Shown piece after piece: positions 8,652 through 16,924 of a stretch of 64,000 bases of DNA. The translations under genes and the position numbers were made by a program. The notes below the pieces were generated by a model. It saw nothing but the letters and a program-made list of their open reading frames with translations, did not search any database and was not told where the DNA came from. Positions within the stretch are counted from its first letter, which is position 1. Each line of letters begins with the position of its first letter. Source of the DNA: Pseudomonas chlororaphis (GTDB lineage Bacteria > Pseudomonadota > Gammaproteobacteria > Pseudomonadales > Pseudomonadaceae); contig NZ_MSCT01000019.1 of assembly GCF_001921865.1 (NCBI RefSeq), positions 372,001-436,000 on the forward strand, read 5' to 3'.

Positions 8652-10118
8652 TTACGACAGCTTCACGCCCGGCGTCAGCGCGCTCGGCAGGGTCAGGCTC
8701 GCGGCCTCCAGCGACGCCACCGGATACGCGCAGTAATCCGCCGCGTAATAGGCACTGGCGCGATGGTTGCCCGAGGCACCCACGCCACCGAACGGCGCGC
8801 TGCTCGCGGCGCCGGTCAACTGCTTGTTCCAGTTGACGATGCCGGCCCGGCTTTCCAGCCAGAACTGCTGATAACGCGCCTCGGAATCCGACAGCAGCCC
8901 CGCGGCCAGTCCGTACTGGGTGTCGTTGGCTTCAGCGATCGCCGCCTCGAAATCGACGTAGCGAATCACTTGCAGCAAAGGTCCGAACAGTTCTTCGTCA
9001 GGGCGCTCGGCCACCGCGGTGACGTCGAGAATGCCCGGGGTCAAAAGCGCTGCCTGTGCCTGCGGCTGGGTCATTTCCAGCAGCGCCACGGCGCCGTTGG
9101 CCAACAGGTTTTCCTGGGCCTGCATCAGCGCCCGCGCGGCACCCAGGGAAATCACCGAGCCCATGAACGGTGCCGGTTGCTGGTCGAACGCCCCGACCTC
9201 GAGGGTCGAACTGACCGCCACCAGGCGCTCCAGCAACCGGTCGCCCCAGGCGCCTTGCGGTACCAGCAGACGACGGGCGCAAGTGCAGCGCTGGCCGGCG
9301 GAAATGAAAGCCGACTGAATGACGGTGTAGACCGCCGCGTCCAGATCCGCGACCTGATCCACCACCAGCGGGTTGTTGCCGCCCATCTCCAGCGCGAGGA
9401 TCTTGTCCGGACGGCCAGCGAACTGCTGGTGCAGATGATTGCCGGTACGACTGGAACCGGTGAAGAACAGACCGTCGATCCCGGGGTTGGCCGCCAGGGC
9501 GACGCCGGTTTCCCGCGCGCCTTGCAGCAGGTTCAGCACACCCGCTGGCAGGCCGGCTTCGATCCAGCACTTGACGGTCAGCTCGGCGACTTTCGGGGTC
9601 AGCTCGCTGGGCTTAAACAGCACGCTGTTGCCCGCCAGCAGCGCCGGCACGATGTGCCCGTTCGGCAAATGGCCTGGGAAGTTGTAAGGGCCGAATACCG
9701 CCACCACGCCGTGGGGCTTGTGCCGCAGGACCGCGGTGGCATCGCCCAGTGGGCCGCTCTTCTCGCCGGTACGCTCGCGGTAGCTCTGCACCGAGATCGC
9801 GATCTTGTTGACCATACTGGTGACTTCGGTCGCGGCTTCCCACAGCGGCTTGCCGGTTTCCTCGCCGATGCAGCGGGCCAGTTCGTCGGCATGGTTTTTC
9901 AGGCTGGCGGCGAAGGCTTCCAGCACAGCGATACGTTCGTCCAGCGAGCGCCTGGCCCAGTCCGGGAAGGCCTGGCGCGCGGCCCGCACAGCGCTTTCGA
10001 CCTGGGCCGCGGTGGCTCCATTGCCCGACCACAGCACCTGCTGGGTTACCGGATTCAAGGACTCAAAGGCTTCGCCCTGGCCTGGCAGCCATTGGCCTGC
10101 GATGTAAAGCGTGCTCAT
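8652..10118 (-). CDS. astD: Succinylglutamate-semialdehyde dehydrogenase
   Basis: NAD-dependent oxidation of succinylglutamate semialdehyde to succinylglutamate, the fourth AST step. The 488-residue aldehyde dehydrogenase shows the cofactor motif FGPYNFPGHLPNGH, the general base E244 (ALEMGGNNP) and the nucleophile C278 (SAGQRCTCARR). Its ATG overlaps the aruG stop codon by one base (TAATG), which implies translational coupling. The length is standard. Confidence 0.97.
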   Translation of the reverse strand: MSTLYIAGQWLPGQGEAFESLNPVTQQVLWSGNGATAAQVESAVRAARQAFPDWARRSLDERIAVLEAFAASLKNHADELARCIGEETGKPLWEAATEVTSMVNKIAISVQSYRERTGEKSGPLGDATAVLRHKPHGVVAVFGPYNFPGHLPNGHIVPALLAGNSVLFKPSELTPKVAELTVKCWIEAGLPAGVLNLLQGARETGVALAANPGIDGLFFTGSSRTGNHLHQQFAGRPDKILALEMGGNNPLVVDQVADLDAAVYTVIQSAFISAGQRCTCARRLLVPQGAWGDRLLERLVAVSSTLEVGAFDQQPAPFMGSVISLGAARALMQAQENLLANGAVALLEMTQPQAQAALLTPGILDVTAVAERPDEELFGPLLQVIRYVDFEAAIAEANDTQYGLAAGLLSDSEARYQQFWLESRAGIVNWNKQLTGAASSAPFGGVGASGNHRASAYYAADYCAYPVASLEAASLTLPSALTPGVKLS

Positions 10119-11143
10119 TATTTCGACTCCCGGGAAGCAGACAGAGCAACGGCGCGAACCTGGTCGCCCGCATTGAGTTGCAGGCGTTTGGCGGTCAACG
10201 CATCGACCACCAGGGTGCCCGACGCAAAACGCGCAGGCGCGGCGGTGATCCGGCAGTCCTCGCGCTTGCGGTTGTGAATCAGGAATGGCGTGGCATCGTC
10301 GCCCGGCGTGCCGATGGCCAGCACCAGCGCCTGGCTGTCGCGCACCGCGCGGATCTTCGCGGTTTCACATTCCACCGCCGGGCCGGCATCGAAGATATCG
10401 ACGTAACCCTGGTAGCTGAAACCTTCGCCCTTGAGCATCGCCAGCGCCGGCTCGGTATCGGTGTGCACCTTGCCGATCACGTTGCGCGCATCCTCGGAGA
10501 GGAAGCAGGTGTACAGCGGGAACTTCGGCATCAGTTCAGCGATGAACGCCTTGTTGCCCACGCCGGTCAGGTAGTCGGCCTGGCTGAACTCCATCTTGAA
10601 GAAGTGCCGGCCCAGGCTTTCCCAGAACGGCGAACGCCCGGCGTCGTCGGACATGCCGCGCATCTCGGCGATGATCTTGTTGCCGAACAGCTGCGGGAAT
10701 TCGGCGATGAACAGCATGCGTGCCTTGGCCAGCATGCGACCGTTGAGCCCGGTGCGGTAATCGGCGTGCAGGAACAACGAGCACAGCTCGGAATTGCCGG
10801 TCAGGTCATTGGCCAGGAACAGCGTCGGAATTTCCCGATAGATGTTCAGCTCCTGGGAGGCGCTGACGGTCAGGCCGACACGGAAGTTGTACCAGGGCTC
10901 GCGCAGGCCGACCGCGCCGGCAATCGCGGAAATCCCGACTACGCGGCCGTTGTCGTCCTCGAGCACGAACAGGTAGTCCGCATCGCCCCGCTCGGCTTCG
11001 CCGCGAAAGGTCTTTTCCGCCCAGCCCACGCGGTGGGTCAGGCGCTCCTCGTTGGCTGGCAAAGTGGTGAGGCCGGTGCCGGTGCTGCGGGCCAAGTCGA
11101 TCAGAGCGGGTAAGTCGCTGCTGCGTACGGGACGAACGATCAT
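10118..11143 (-). CDS. aruG: Arginine N-succinyltransferase, beta subunit
   Basis: With AruF it forms the heteromeric succinyltransferase that starts the AST pathway by moving succinyl from succinyl-CoA to arginine (or ornithine). The 341-residue protein begins MIVRPVRSSDLPALIDLA and carries the conserved blocks TGLTTLPANEERL, FVLEDDNGRVVG and GRSPFWESLGRHFF. It is a paralogue of the preceding gene, sharing SPFW, the YIDIFDGGP-like stretch and overall length. Pseudomonads carry two such genes where E. coli has one astA. It sits 67 bp downstream of aruF and overlaps astD by one base. Confidence 0.95.
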   Translation of the reverse strand: MIVRPVRSSDLPALIDLARSTGTGLTTLPANEERLTHRVGWAEKTFRGEAERGDADYLFVLEDDNGRVVGISAIAGAVGLREPWYNFRVGLTVSASQELNIYREIPTLFLANDLTGNSELCSLFLHADYRTGLNGRMLAKARMLFIAEFPQLFGNKIIAEMRGMSDDAGRSPFWESLGRHFFKMEFSQADYLTGVGNKAFIAELMPKFPLYTCFLSEDARNVIGKVHTDTEPALAMLKGEGFSYQGYVDIFDAGPAVECETAKIRAVRDSQALVLAIGTPGDDATPFLIHNRKREDCRITAAPARFASGTLVVDALTAKRLQLNAGDQVRAVALSASRESK

Positions 11144-11210
11144 GCTATCTCCTCAGACGGGCGCCGCTGACGGCCCCCGCGAAACTCGCTGCTTTCCAGG
11201 ATTCTTCCGG

Positions 11211-12230
11211 TTAAACCGCCACCAGGCGCACGCTGGCGCCTTCGCCGACGCCCAGGGCTTCGGCCGCTTGCAGATCCAGGGTCACCGGTTTGCCGGGCGC
11301 GTAATCCAGCTCCAGCAACACCGCGCGGTAATCCTGCAATTGCGCGTTGGCCACCAGGTACTGGCGTCCGCCGCCCTTGGCGAGCTCGCCGATCTTCACC
11401 GGCACCACGCGGCTCTGGGCGATCGAGCGGATCCCCGAAACGCGCGCATGCAGGGTCGGGCCACCGTCGAAGATGTCGATGTAATGATCGGTCTCGAAGC
11501 CTTCGCGCATCAGGATGTCGAAGGTGATCTGCGCCCGCGGATGGACCTGGCCCATGGCTTCCTGCGCGGCATCCGGCAGCAGCGGCACATAGATCGGGTA
11601 ATGCGGCATCAGCTCGGCGAGGAAGGTGCGGCTTTTCAGCCCGCACAGACGCTCGGCGGCGGCGTAGTTGAGGTCGAAGAAGTTGCGCCCGATGGCATCC
11701 CAGAACGGCGAGTCGCCGTTCTCGTCGCTGTAGCCGACGATCTCGGTGACCACAGAATCGGCGAAACGCTCCGGATGGCTGGCGACGAACAACAGCCGAC
11801 CGCGGGAGTTGAGTTCGGACCACGGCGAGCCCACCAGTTCGGGCACCACATAGAAACTGGTCAGCAGGCTGTTGCCGGTCAGGTCGTGGCACTGGGAAAG
11901 CACATGGATCTTGTTGTGAATCTTCAGCTCGCGGGAAGCGTGCACGAAGGTTTCGTTACGAAAACTGTAGAACGGCTCCGAGTAACCGGCCGAAGCGACG
12001 ATGGCCGAGCAACCGACCAGCTTGCCGGCTTCGGTGTCCTCGAGAACGAAGAAGTAGCTCTCCTCGCCGTTGAAGCTCACTTCGGCGGCGAACGAGGCCT
12101 CGCTTGCGGCGATCTTGTCGCTCAGGCGTTCCACGTCATCCGGCAAGGAAGTGACACCAATCGGGCTGTCCGCGGCCAGACGCTGTACCTCGCCCAGATC
12201 AGCCATTTGCGCGGGGCGCATCACCAGCAT
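11211..12230 (-). CDS. aruF: Arginine/ornithine N-succinyltransferase, alpha subunit
   Basis: Alpha subunit of the first AST enzyme. The 339-residue product begins MLVMRPAQMADLGEVQRLA and contains SPIGVTSLPDDVERL, FFVLEDTEAGKLVG, NGDSPFWDAIGRNFF and HYIDIFDGGPTLHAR, all parallel to AruG. The assignment of alpha versus beta follows gene order (alpha first, after astC) and the N-terminal sequence. It lies 133 bp downstream of astC, and a strong hairpin plus T-run interrupts that gap. Confidence 0.93.
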   Translation of the reverse strand: MLVMRPAQMADLGEVQRLAADSPIGVTSLPDDVERLSDKIAASEASFAAEVSFNGEESYFFVLEDTEAGKLVGCSAIVASAGYSEPFYSFRNETFVHASRELKIHNKIHVLSQCHDLTGNSLLTSFYVVPELVGSPWSELNSRGRLLFVASHPERFADSVVTEIVGYSDENGDSPFWDAIGRNFFDLNYAAAERLCGLKSRTFLAELMPHYPIYVPLLPDAAQEAMGQVHPRAQITFDILMREGFETDHYIDIFDGGPTLHARVSGIRSIAQSRVVPVKIGELAKGGGRQYLVANAQLQDYRAVLLELDYAPGKPVTLDLQAAEALGVGEGASVRLVAV

Positions 12231-12278
12231 GGTGTCACTCCTTACTCGAAACAGGCCGGCCAGGAGGCCGACTCAGGG

Positions 12279-12303
12279 AAAAAAATGCCGGGACAGCCCG
12301 GCA
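12279..12303 (-). terminator. Intra-operon terminator/attenuator after astC
   Basis: On the minus strand TGCCGGG, a CTGT loop and CCCGGCA form a perfect 7-bp GC-rich stem, directly followed by seven T residues (plus strand 12279-12285 are all A). This is a textbook intrinsic terminator, but it lies between astC and aruF of the same operon. Partial readthrough would make astC mRNA more abundant than the rest. Confidence 0.85.
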
Positions 12304-12363
12304 CCGAAAATTAGGCTCGACGCTTGCCCTGAAGATAAGCGCCGAGGAGTAACGCAGCCCGAA

Positions 12364-13584
12364 TCAGGCTTGGGTCAGCTTGGCCACCGCGCGCTCGAAA
12401 CGCTGCAGGCCTTCCTCGATGTCCGCGTCTTCGACCACCAGGCTCGGGGCGAAACGCACCACGTCCGGACCGGCCTGCAGGATCATCAGGTTTTCTTTTT
12501 CTGCAGCGTTGAACACGTCCTTGGCCTTGCCTTTCCAGGCCTCGCTGAGCACGCAGCCGAGCAGCAGGCCGAGACCGCGCACTTCGCCGAACAGCCCGTA
12601 CTTCTCGCCGATCTGCAGCAGGCGGGCCTTGAAGACCGCGTGCTTGGCTTTCACGCCGTCCAGCACTTGCGGCGTATTGATCACATCCATCACCGCGCCG
12701 CCCACCGCACAGGCCAGCGGGTTGCCGCCATAGGTGGTGCCGTGGGTACCGACCACCAGGTGCTTGGCCAGCGCTTCGGTGGTGAGCATCGCGGCGATCG
12801 GGAAACCGCCGCCCAGGCTCTTGGCGCTGGTCAGGATGTCCGGGGTCACGCCGTAATGCATGTAGGTGAACAGCACGCCGCTGCGGCCCATGCCGGTCTG
12901 CACTTCGTCGAACACCAGCAGTGCGTTGTGCGCATCGCACAGCTCACGGGCACCTCGCAGGTACGCCAGCTCGGCCGGCATCACGCCGCCCTCACCCTGG
13001 ACCGGCTCCAGCACCACCGCGCAAGTCTTGTCCGAAATCGCCGCTTTCAGCGCGGCCAGATCGTTATAGGGAACGTGGGTGATGCCGGTGATTTTAGGAC
13101 CGAAACCGTCGGAGTACTTCGACTGGCCGCCCACGTTCACGGTGAACAGGGTGCGGCCGTGGAAGCTGTTGAGGGCCGCGATGATTTCGTATTTTTCCGC
13201 GCCGAAACGGTCGAACGCGACACGCCGGGCCAGCTTGAAAGCAGCTTCGTTGGCTTCCGCGCCGGAGTTGCAGAAGAACGCGCGCTCGGCAAAGGTGGCG
13301 TCGACCAGCTTGTGGGCCAGGCGCAGGGCCGGCTCGTTGGTGAACACGTTGGAGACATGCCACAGCTTGCCGGCCTGTTCGGTCAGCGCGGCGACCAGCG
13401 CCGGGTGGGCATGGCCCAGTACGTTGACCGCGATCCCGCCGGCAAAGTCGATCAGCTCTCGGCCCGACTGATCCCAGACTCGGGACCCCGCGCCACGCAC
13501 AGGAATGAAAGCCGCAGGCGCATAGTTGGGAACCATGACCTGATCGAAATCGGCGCGTTGCACCGGAGCTTGCTCAACGGACAT
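12364..13584 (-). CDS. astC: Acetylornithine/succinylornithine aminotransferase
   Basis: Also called aruC. This class III PLP aminotransferase transfers the amino group of succinylornithine to 2-oxoglutarate in arginine catabolism and can also act on acetylornithine in biosynthesis. The 406-residue product has FCNSGAEANEAAFK, VLEPVQGEGG, LLVFDEVQTGMGRSG and the PLP lysine K255 in SAKSLGGGFP. It is the first gene of the ast operon, with ArgR-type sites 80-145 bp upstream of its start and a strong terminator-like hairpin just after it. Its double role could explain why it needs more transcript than the other genes. Confidence 0.95.
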   Translation of the reverse strand: MSVEQAPVQRADFDQVMVPNYAPAAFIPVRGAGSRVWDQSGRELIDFAGGIAVNVLGHAHPALVAALTEQAGKLWHVSNVFTNEPALRLAHKLVDATFAERAFFCNSGAEANEAAFKLARRVAFDRFGAEKYEIIAALNSFHGRTLFTVNVGGQSKYSDGFGPKITGITHVPYNDLAALKAAISDKTCAVVLEPVQGEGGVMPAELAYLRGARELCDAHNALLVFDEVQTGMGRSGVLFTYMHYGVTPDILTSAKSLGGGFPIAAMLTTEALAKHLVVGTHGTTYGGNPLACAVGGAVMDVINTPQVLDGVKAKHAVFKARLLQIGEKYGLFGEVRGLGLLLGCVLSEAWKGKAKDVFNAAEKENLMILQAGPDVVRFAPSLVVEDADIEEGLQRFERAVAKLTQA

Positions 13585-13663
13585 CGGAGTCTCCTGAAGA
13601 GGAACGCCTGCCTGAAACTGGCGAGCGATGGGGGGATTGTAAGGACAGTTTTCTGCCCGACCT

Positions 13664-13679
13664 TGTCGCCAAGCGACAA
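13664..13679. promoter_or_regulatory. ArgR-type operator, proximal astC site
   Basis: TGTCGCCAAGCGACAA fits the pseudomonad ArgR half-site pattern TGTCGC-N8-AA, and because it is palindromic it fits on both strands. It lies 80 bp upstream of the astC start. The pattern is from knowledge of P. aeruginosa ArgR, a gene for which is present in this window. Binding is inferred. Confidence 0.7.
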
Positions 13680-13713
13680 CTTCTTATAGCGCCAACCCCG
13701 GTTTTACGCGGGT

Positions 13714-13729
13714 TTACGGCAATGCGACA
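13714..13729 (-). promoter_or_regulatory. ArgR-type operator, distal astC site
   Basis: The minus strand reads TGTCGCATTGCCGTAA, an exact TGTCGC-N8-AA match in the direction of astC transcription, 50 bp upstream of the proximal site. A TATAAG hexamer lies between the two sites and may be the -10 element, but I cannot place a convincing -35. Confidence 0.68.
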
Positions 13730-13812
13730 AATAGCGTCGCAAAGGCGCAGTTTAAACTGCTGGAGGCTTCAACGGCAGGATTGTCCAACGATTTGCGCAA
13801 GGCCTGAAGACG

Positions 13813-13893
13813 CCATCGCGAGCAAGCTCGCTCCTACATGATTTGTATAATCCTGCAGGAGCAGCCGGTCGACGCTCGATTGCTCGCGATAGC
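13813..13893. repeat. Decayed REP pair upstream of astC
   Basis: The left unit ATCGCGAGCAAGCTCGCTCCTACA is intact. The facing unit is degenerate: CTGCAGGAGCAGCCGGTCGACGCTCGATTGCTCGCGAT keeps both ends but has an insertion and substitutions in the middle. It lies between argR (ending at 13924) and the astC promoter region. Apart from this repeat and the two ArgR sites, I see nothing else in 13585-13923. Confidence 0.75.
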
Positions 13894-13923
13894 GATTCAA
13901 CAGACAAAAACGATAGAACGGAA

Positions 13924-14904
13924 TCAACCGCGCTCGGCAGGCACCGAAGACAACTCGAACGGGCTGCTGCTACGTCGCTGGTTGCGGTCTTCCCGCGGCG
14001 TGGCGCCGAAGAAGTTGCGGTAGGCGCTGGAGAAATGCGGCCCCGAGGAAAAACCGCAGGACAGGCCGATCTGGATAATCGACTTGCTGGTCTGCATCAG
14101 CATCTGCCGAGCCTTGTTCAAGCGCAGCTCCAGGTAATACTGGCTCGGCACCCGATTGAGGTACTGCTTGAAGATCCGCTCCAACTGCCGGCGCGAGACG
14201 CACACATGCTGGGCGATCTCGTCAGTGGTCAGCGGTTCTTCGATATTGGCTTCCATCAGCAACACCGCCTGGGTGAGCTTCGGATGGCTGGAACCCAGGC
14301 GGTTCTGCAACGGAATGCGCTGGCGCTCGCCGCCTTCGCGAATGCGTTCGACCACCAGTTCTTCCGAAACCGCGCCGGCCAGTTCCGCGCCATGGTCCCG
14401 CGCCAGCACCGCCAGCAACAGGTCCAGCACCGACATGCCGCCGCACGCCGTCAGGCGATCGCGATCCCAGTCGAACAGATGGCTGGTGGCGATGACCTTG
14501 GGGAAACGCTCGGCAAAATCGTCCTGCCAACGCCAGTGCACCGCCGCCCGATAACCGTCGAGAAAACCCAGCTGCGCCAGGGGATATACACCCGCGGACA
14601 GACCGCCGATCACGCACCCAGAGCGCACCACTTGCTTGAGCGCGCTGCCGAGGGCCGGCGCCAGGGCGGCAGGCGGCTCGTCGGCCAGCAGGAACAGTTT
14701 CTGGCAGCCTTCGAGCTTGCCCGACCAAGGTTCGCCCGGCAGTTGCCAGGCACCCTCGGCCGGGGCTTCGGCTTGCAGGAAGGCCAGCTCGTAGACCACC
14801 TCCGGATGCACCCGCTGAGCGACACGCAAGGCCTCCTCGGCCAGCGCCAGCGTCAAGGCTTTAGTGCTGGGCCAAATCAGGAAACCAATTCGATGGGCAG
14901 TCAT
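13924..14904 (-). CDS. argR: Arginine-responsive AraC-family regulator ArgR
   Basis: Pseudomonad ArgR is an AraC/XylS activator-repressor, unrelated to E. coli ArgR, that senses arginine and controls the ast and aot operons. The 326-residue protein has an N-terminal DJ-1/PfpI-like amidotransferase-fold domain (MTAHRIGFLIWPSTKALTL; GGLSAGVYPLAQLGFL; LTACGGMSVLDLLLA) and a C-terminal double HTH from about residue 220 (TTDEIAQHVCVSRRQLERIF; IIQIGLSCGFSSGPHFSSAY). I chose the ATG at 14904. An in-frame TTG three codons upstream is possible. It is the last gene of the aot operon, 114 bp after aotP, and lies next to its other target, the ast operon. Confidence 0.94.
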   Translation of the reverse strand: MTAHRIGFLIWPSTKALTLALAEEALRVAQRVHPEVVYELAFLQAEAPAEGAWQLPGEPWSGKLEGCQKLFLLADEPPAALAPALGSALKQVVRSGCVIGGLSAGVYPLAQLGFLDGYRAAVHWRWQDDFAERFPKVIATSHLFDWDRDRLTACGGMSVLDLLLAVLARDHGAELAGAVSEELVVERIREGGERQRIPLQNRLGSSHPKLTQAVLLMEANIEEPLTTDEIAQHVCVSRRQLERIFKQYLNRVPSQYYLELRLNKARQMLMQTSKSIIQIGLSCGFSSGPHFSSAYRNFFGATPREDRNQRRSSSPFELSSVPAERG

Positions 14905-14953
14905 GGCGGGCAATCCGAAACGAAAACAGTGTTAAAGGCCGAAGGCGGCTGCA

Positions 14954-15002
14954 ACCAAATTAGACCATCTGGCGCGCGGTGCGCAGCATGACCTAATTTG
15001 GT
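14954..15002. repeat. Inverted repeat between aotP and argR
   Basis: ACCAAATTAG at 14954-14963 is the exact reverse complement of CTAATTTGGT at 14993-15002, with 29 bp between the arms. There is no T-run, so it is not a standard terminator. It could be an RNA hairpin in the aotP-argR intercistronic region or a protein-binding site for a separate argR promoter. Confidence 0.6.
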
Positions 15003-15018
15003 GCGTTACGGGAGTGAT

Positions 15019-15783
15019 TTACTTCAGGCTGCCCGAGAGGAATTGTTGCAAACGTTCCGATTGCGGATTGACCAACACTTCGCGCGGGTTGCCGCTCTCT
15101 TCCACCAGCCCCTTGTGCAGGAACACCAGCTGGTTCGAGACTTCACGGGCAAAGCCCATTTCGTGGGTCACCACCACCATGGTCCGGCCTTCCTGGGCCA
15201 GGGCCTGCATCACTTTCAGCACGTCGCCCACCAGTTCCGGGTCGAGGGCCGAGGTCGGCTCGTCGAACAGCATCACCTCGGGCTCCATCGCCAGCGCACG
15301 GGCGATCGCCACGCGTTGCTGCTCGCCACCGGACATATGGCCCGGATAGGCATCCTTGCGATGCGCCACGCCGACCTTGGCCAGGTAGTGCTCGGCTTTT
15401 TCCCGGGCTTCGGCCTTGGATACGCCCAGCACATGCACGGGTGCTTCCATGATGTTTTCGATGGCGGTCATGTGCGACCACAGGTTGAAGTGCTGGAACA
15501 CCATCGACAGGCGCGAACGCATGCGTTGCAGTTGCTTGGGGTCGGCCGCCTTCAGCGCGCCGTCCTTGTTCGCCACCAGCTTCAGCTCTTCGTTGTTCAG
15601 CAGGATCTTGCCGGCGTGCGGCTGTTCCAGCAGGTTGATGCAACGCAGGAAGGTGGATTTGCCGGAGCCACTGGAGCCGATGATGCTGATCACATCGCCG
15701 GCCGCGGCCTTCAGGGACACGCCCTTGAGCACTTCGTGACTGCCATAGCGTTTATGCAGGTCTTGGACTTCAAGTTTGTACAT
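15019..15783 (-). CDS. aotP: Arginine/ornithine ABC transporter ATPase
   Basis: ATPase subunit of the inner-membrane arginine/ornithine importer. The 254-residue protein has Walker A GSSGSGKST, the Q-loop region, the ABC signature MSGGEQQRVAIARAL, Walker B VMLFDEPTSALDP and the switch His in VVVTHEMGFA. The ATG at 15783 (MYKLEVQDLHKRYG) gives the family N-terminus. The five extra upstream codons in frame are less likely. It is 27 bp downstream of aotO and precedes argR. Confidence 0.94.
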   Translation of the reverse strand: MYKLEVQDLHKRYGSHEVLKGVSLKAAAGDVISIIGSSGSGKSTFLRCINLLEQPHAGKILLNNEELKLVANKDGALKAADPKQLQRMRSRLSMVFQHFNLWSHMTAIENIMEAPVHVLGVSKAEAREKAEHYLAKVGVAHRKDAYPGHMSGGEQQRVAIARALAMEPEVMLFDEPTSALDPELVGDVLKVMQALAQEGRTMVVVTHEMGFAREVSNQLVFLHKGLVEESGNPREVLVNPQSERLQQFLSGSLK

Positions 15784-15810
15784 GCTGTCGGTTCTCACAG
15801 AAACAGTCAG

Positions 15811-16923
15811 TCAGTCGTTGAGCAAGCGCCCGTGGCGCAGCGCTTCGCGCCCCGCCACCTTGGCCAGCCAGAAACCGGGTTGGGCGTAACGCAGCCGCTC
15901 AACGGCGAACAACACGCCGCTGGTGCCGGCACACAGGGTGCTGACCCGATCGGATAAGGGATCAATCACTTCGAAAATCGGCTCGCCCTTCTCCACCCAG
16001 CTGCCGGCCGGACGCAGAAAACTCACCACGCCGGGATGCGGCGCAAACAACAGTTCGGTGCCCTCGAAGGGCATGCCCTCGCACGGCTCATGCTGCGGCG
16101 CCGGCCATTGACCAGCGATCAGCCCCTGCTCCGCAAGGAACGCCAGGATGCCCTCGGCCTGGGCCTCGGCTTGCGGTCGACCGGTGTCCGCCTGGCCGCC
16201 CAATTCGAGGGTGGTCGCCAGGCAGGCCAGCGGAATCTGTGCCTGCGGGAACTGGCGCGACAGGCGCAGCCAGGGCAACGAGCAGGCTTCGTCGAACGAG
16301 CTGCCGCCGGAGTCTTCCGCCAGCAGGCCGACGCGCACGTTCAGATGCGCCGCCAGGGAACGCCACTGCGGCCAATGCTGCGGCAAGGCATACATGTGCA
16401 GCGCCGCTTCCGCATCGCAGTGCAGGTCCAGCACCACGTCCGCGGTACAGGCATGGCCCAGGAGAATGCGCTGCATGCCCTGCAACTGGCTCGATGGCGC
16501 CGGCAGTTCGGCCAGAACATCGCTCATGGCCTGGCGGATCAGCCGGATATTGGCGTGCGGATCGCCCCCCAACCGCCCTTCCAGCCGAGCCGCGACCGGC
16601 GCGCTCAGCTCGACGAAGTCACGGTTGAAATTCTTGCCGCTGCCCGCCTCGAAACGCCCCTGATGATTGCCTTGCAGCAACTGCCCCAGGCCCATCGGAT
16701 TGGCCACCGGCACCAGCTCGATCACACCGTTCAGCGCGCCCTGGACTTCCAGCTCGGCCAGGCGCTTTTTCAGCTCCCAGGCGGCGCGCATACCCGGCAA
16801 TTCGTCGGCGTGCAGGCTGGCCTGGATATAGGCCTTGCGCTCGCCGTGGCCGAAGCGGAACACCGAGATCTGCCGTTCGCTGCCCAGATGGCACCACGGC
16901 AATGCATGGTCGATGCGCTCCAT
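15811..16923 (-). CDS. aotO: AotO-like succinylglutamate desuccinylase/aspartoacylase family protein
   Basis: A 370-residue M14-like zinc hydrolase family protein encoded inside the arginine transport operon. It has the metal-binding HxxE in SLHADELPG, NPMGLGQ, KNFNRDFVE and a later LDLHCDAEA His motif, so the catalytic zinc site looks complete. Its C-terminal region (PHPGVVSFLRPAGSWVEKGEPIFEVID) resembles the biotinyl-like barrel of the aspartoacylase/AstE relatives. Family knowledge says the homologous P. aeruginosa gene is not needed for arginine uptake. Its substrate is unknown; an N-acyl amino acid or peptide is plausible. It is 1 bp from aotM. Confidence 0.85.
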   Translation of the reverse strand: MERIDHALPWCHLGSERQISVFRFGHGERKAYIQASLHADELPGMRAAWELKKRLAELEVQGALNGVIELVPVANPMGLGQLLQGNHQGRFEAGSGKNFNRDFVELSAPVAARLEGRLGGDPHANIRLIRQAMSDVLAELPAPSSQLQGMQRILLGHACTADVVLDLHCDAEAALHMYALPQHWPQWRSLAAHLNVRVGLLAEDSGGSSFDEACSLPWLRLSRQFPQAQIPLACLATTLELGGQADTGRPQAEAQAEGILAFLAEQGLIAGQWPAPQHEPCEGMPFEGTELLFAPHPGVVSFLRPAGSWVEKGEPIFEVIDPLSDRVSTLCAGTSGVLFAVERLRYAQPGFWLAKVAGREALRHGRLLND

Positions 16924-16924
16924 A

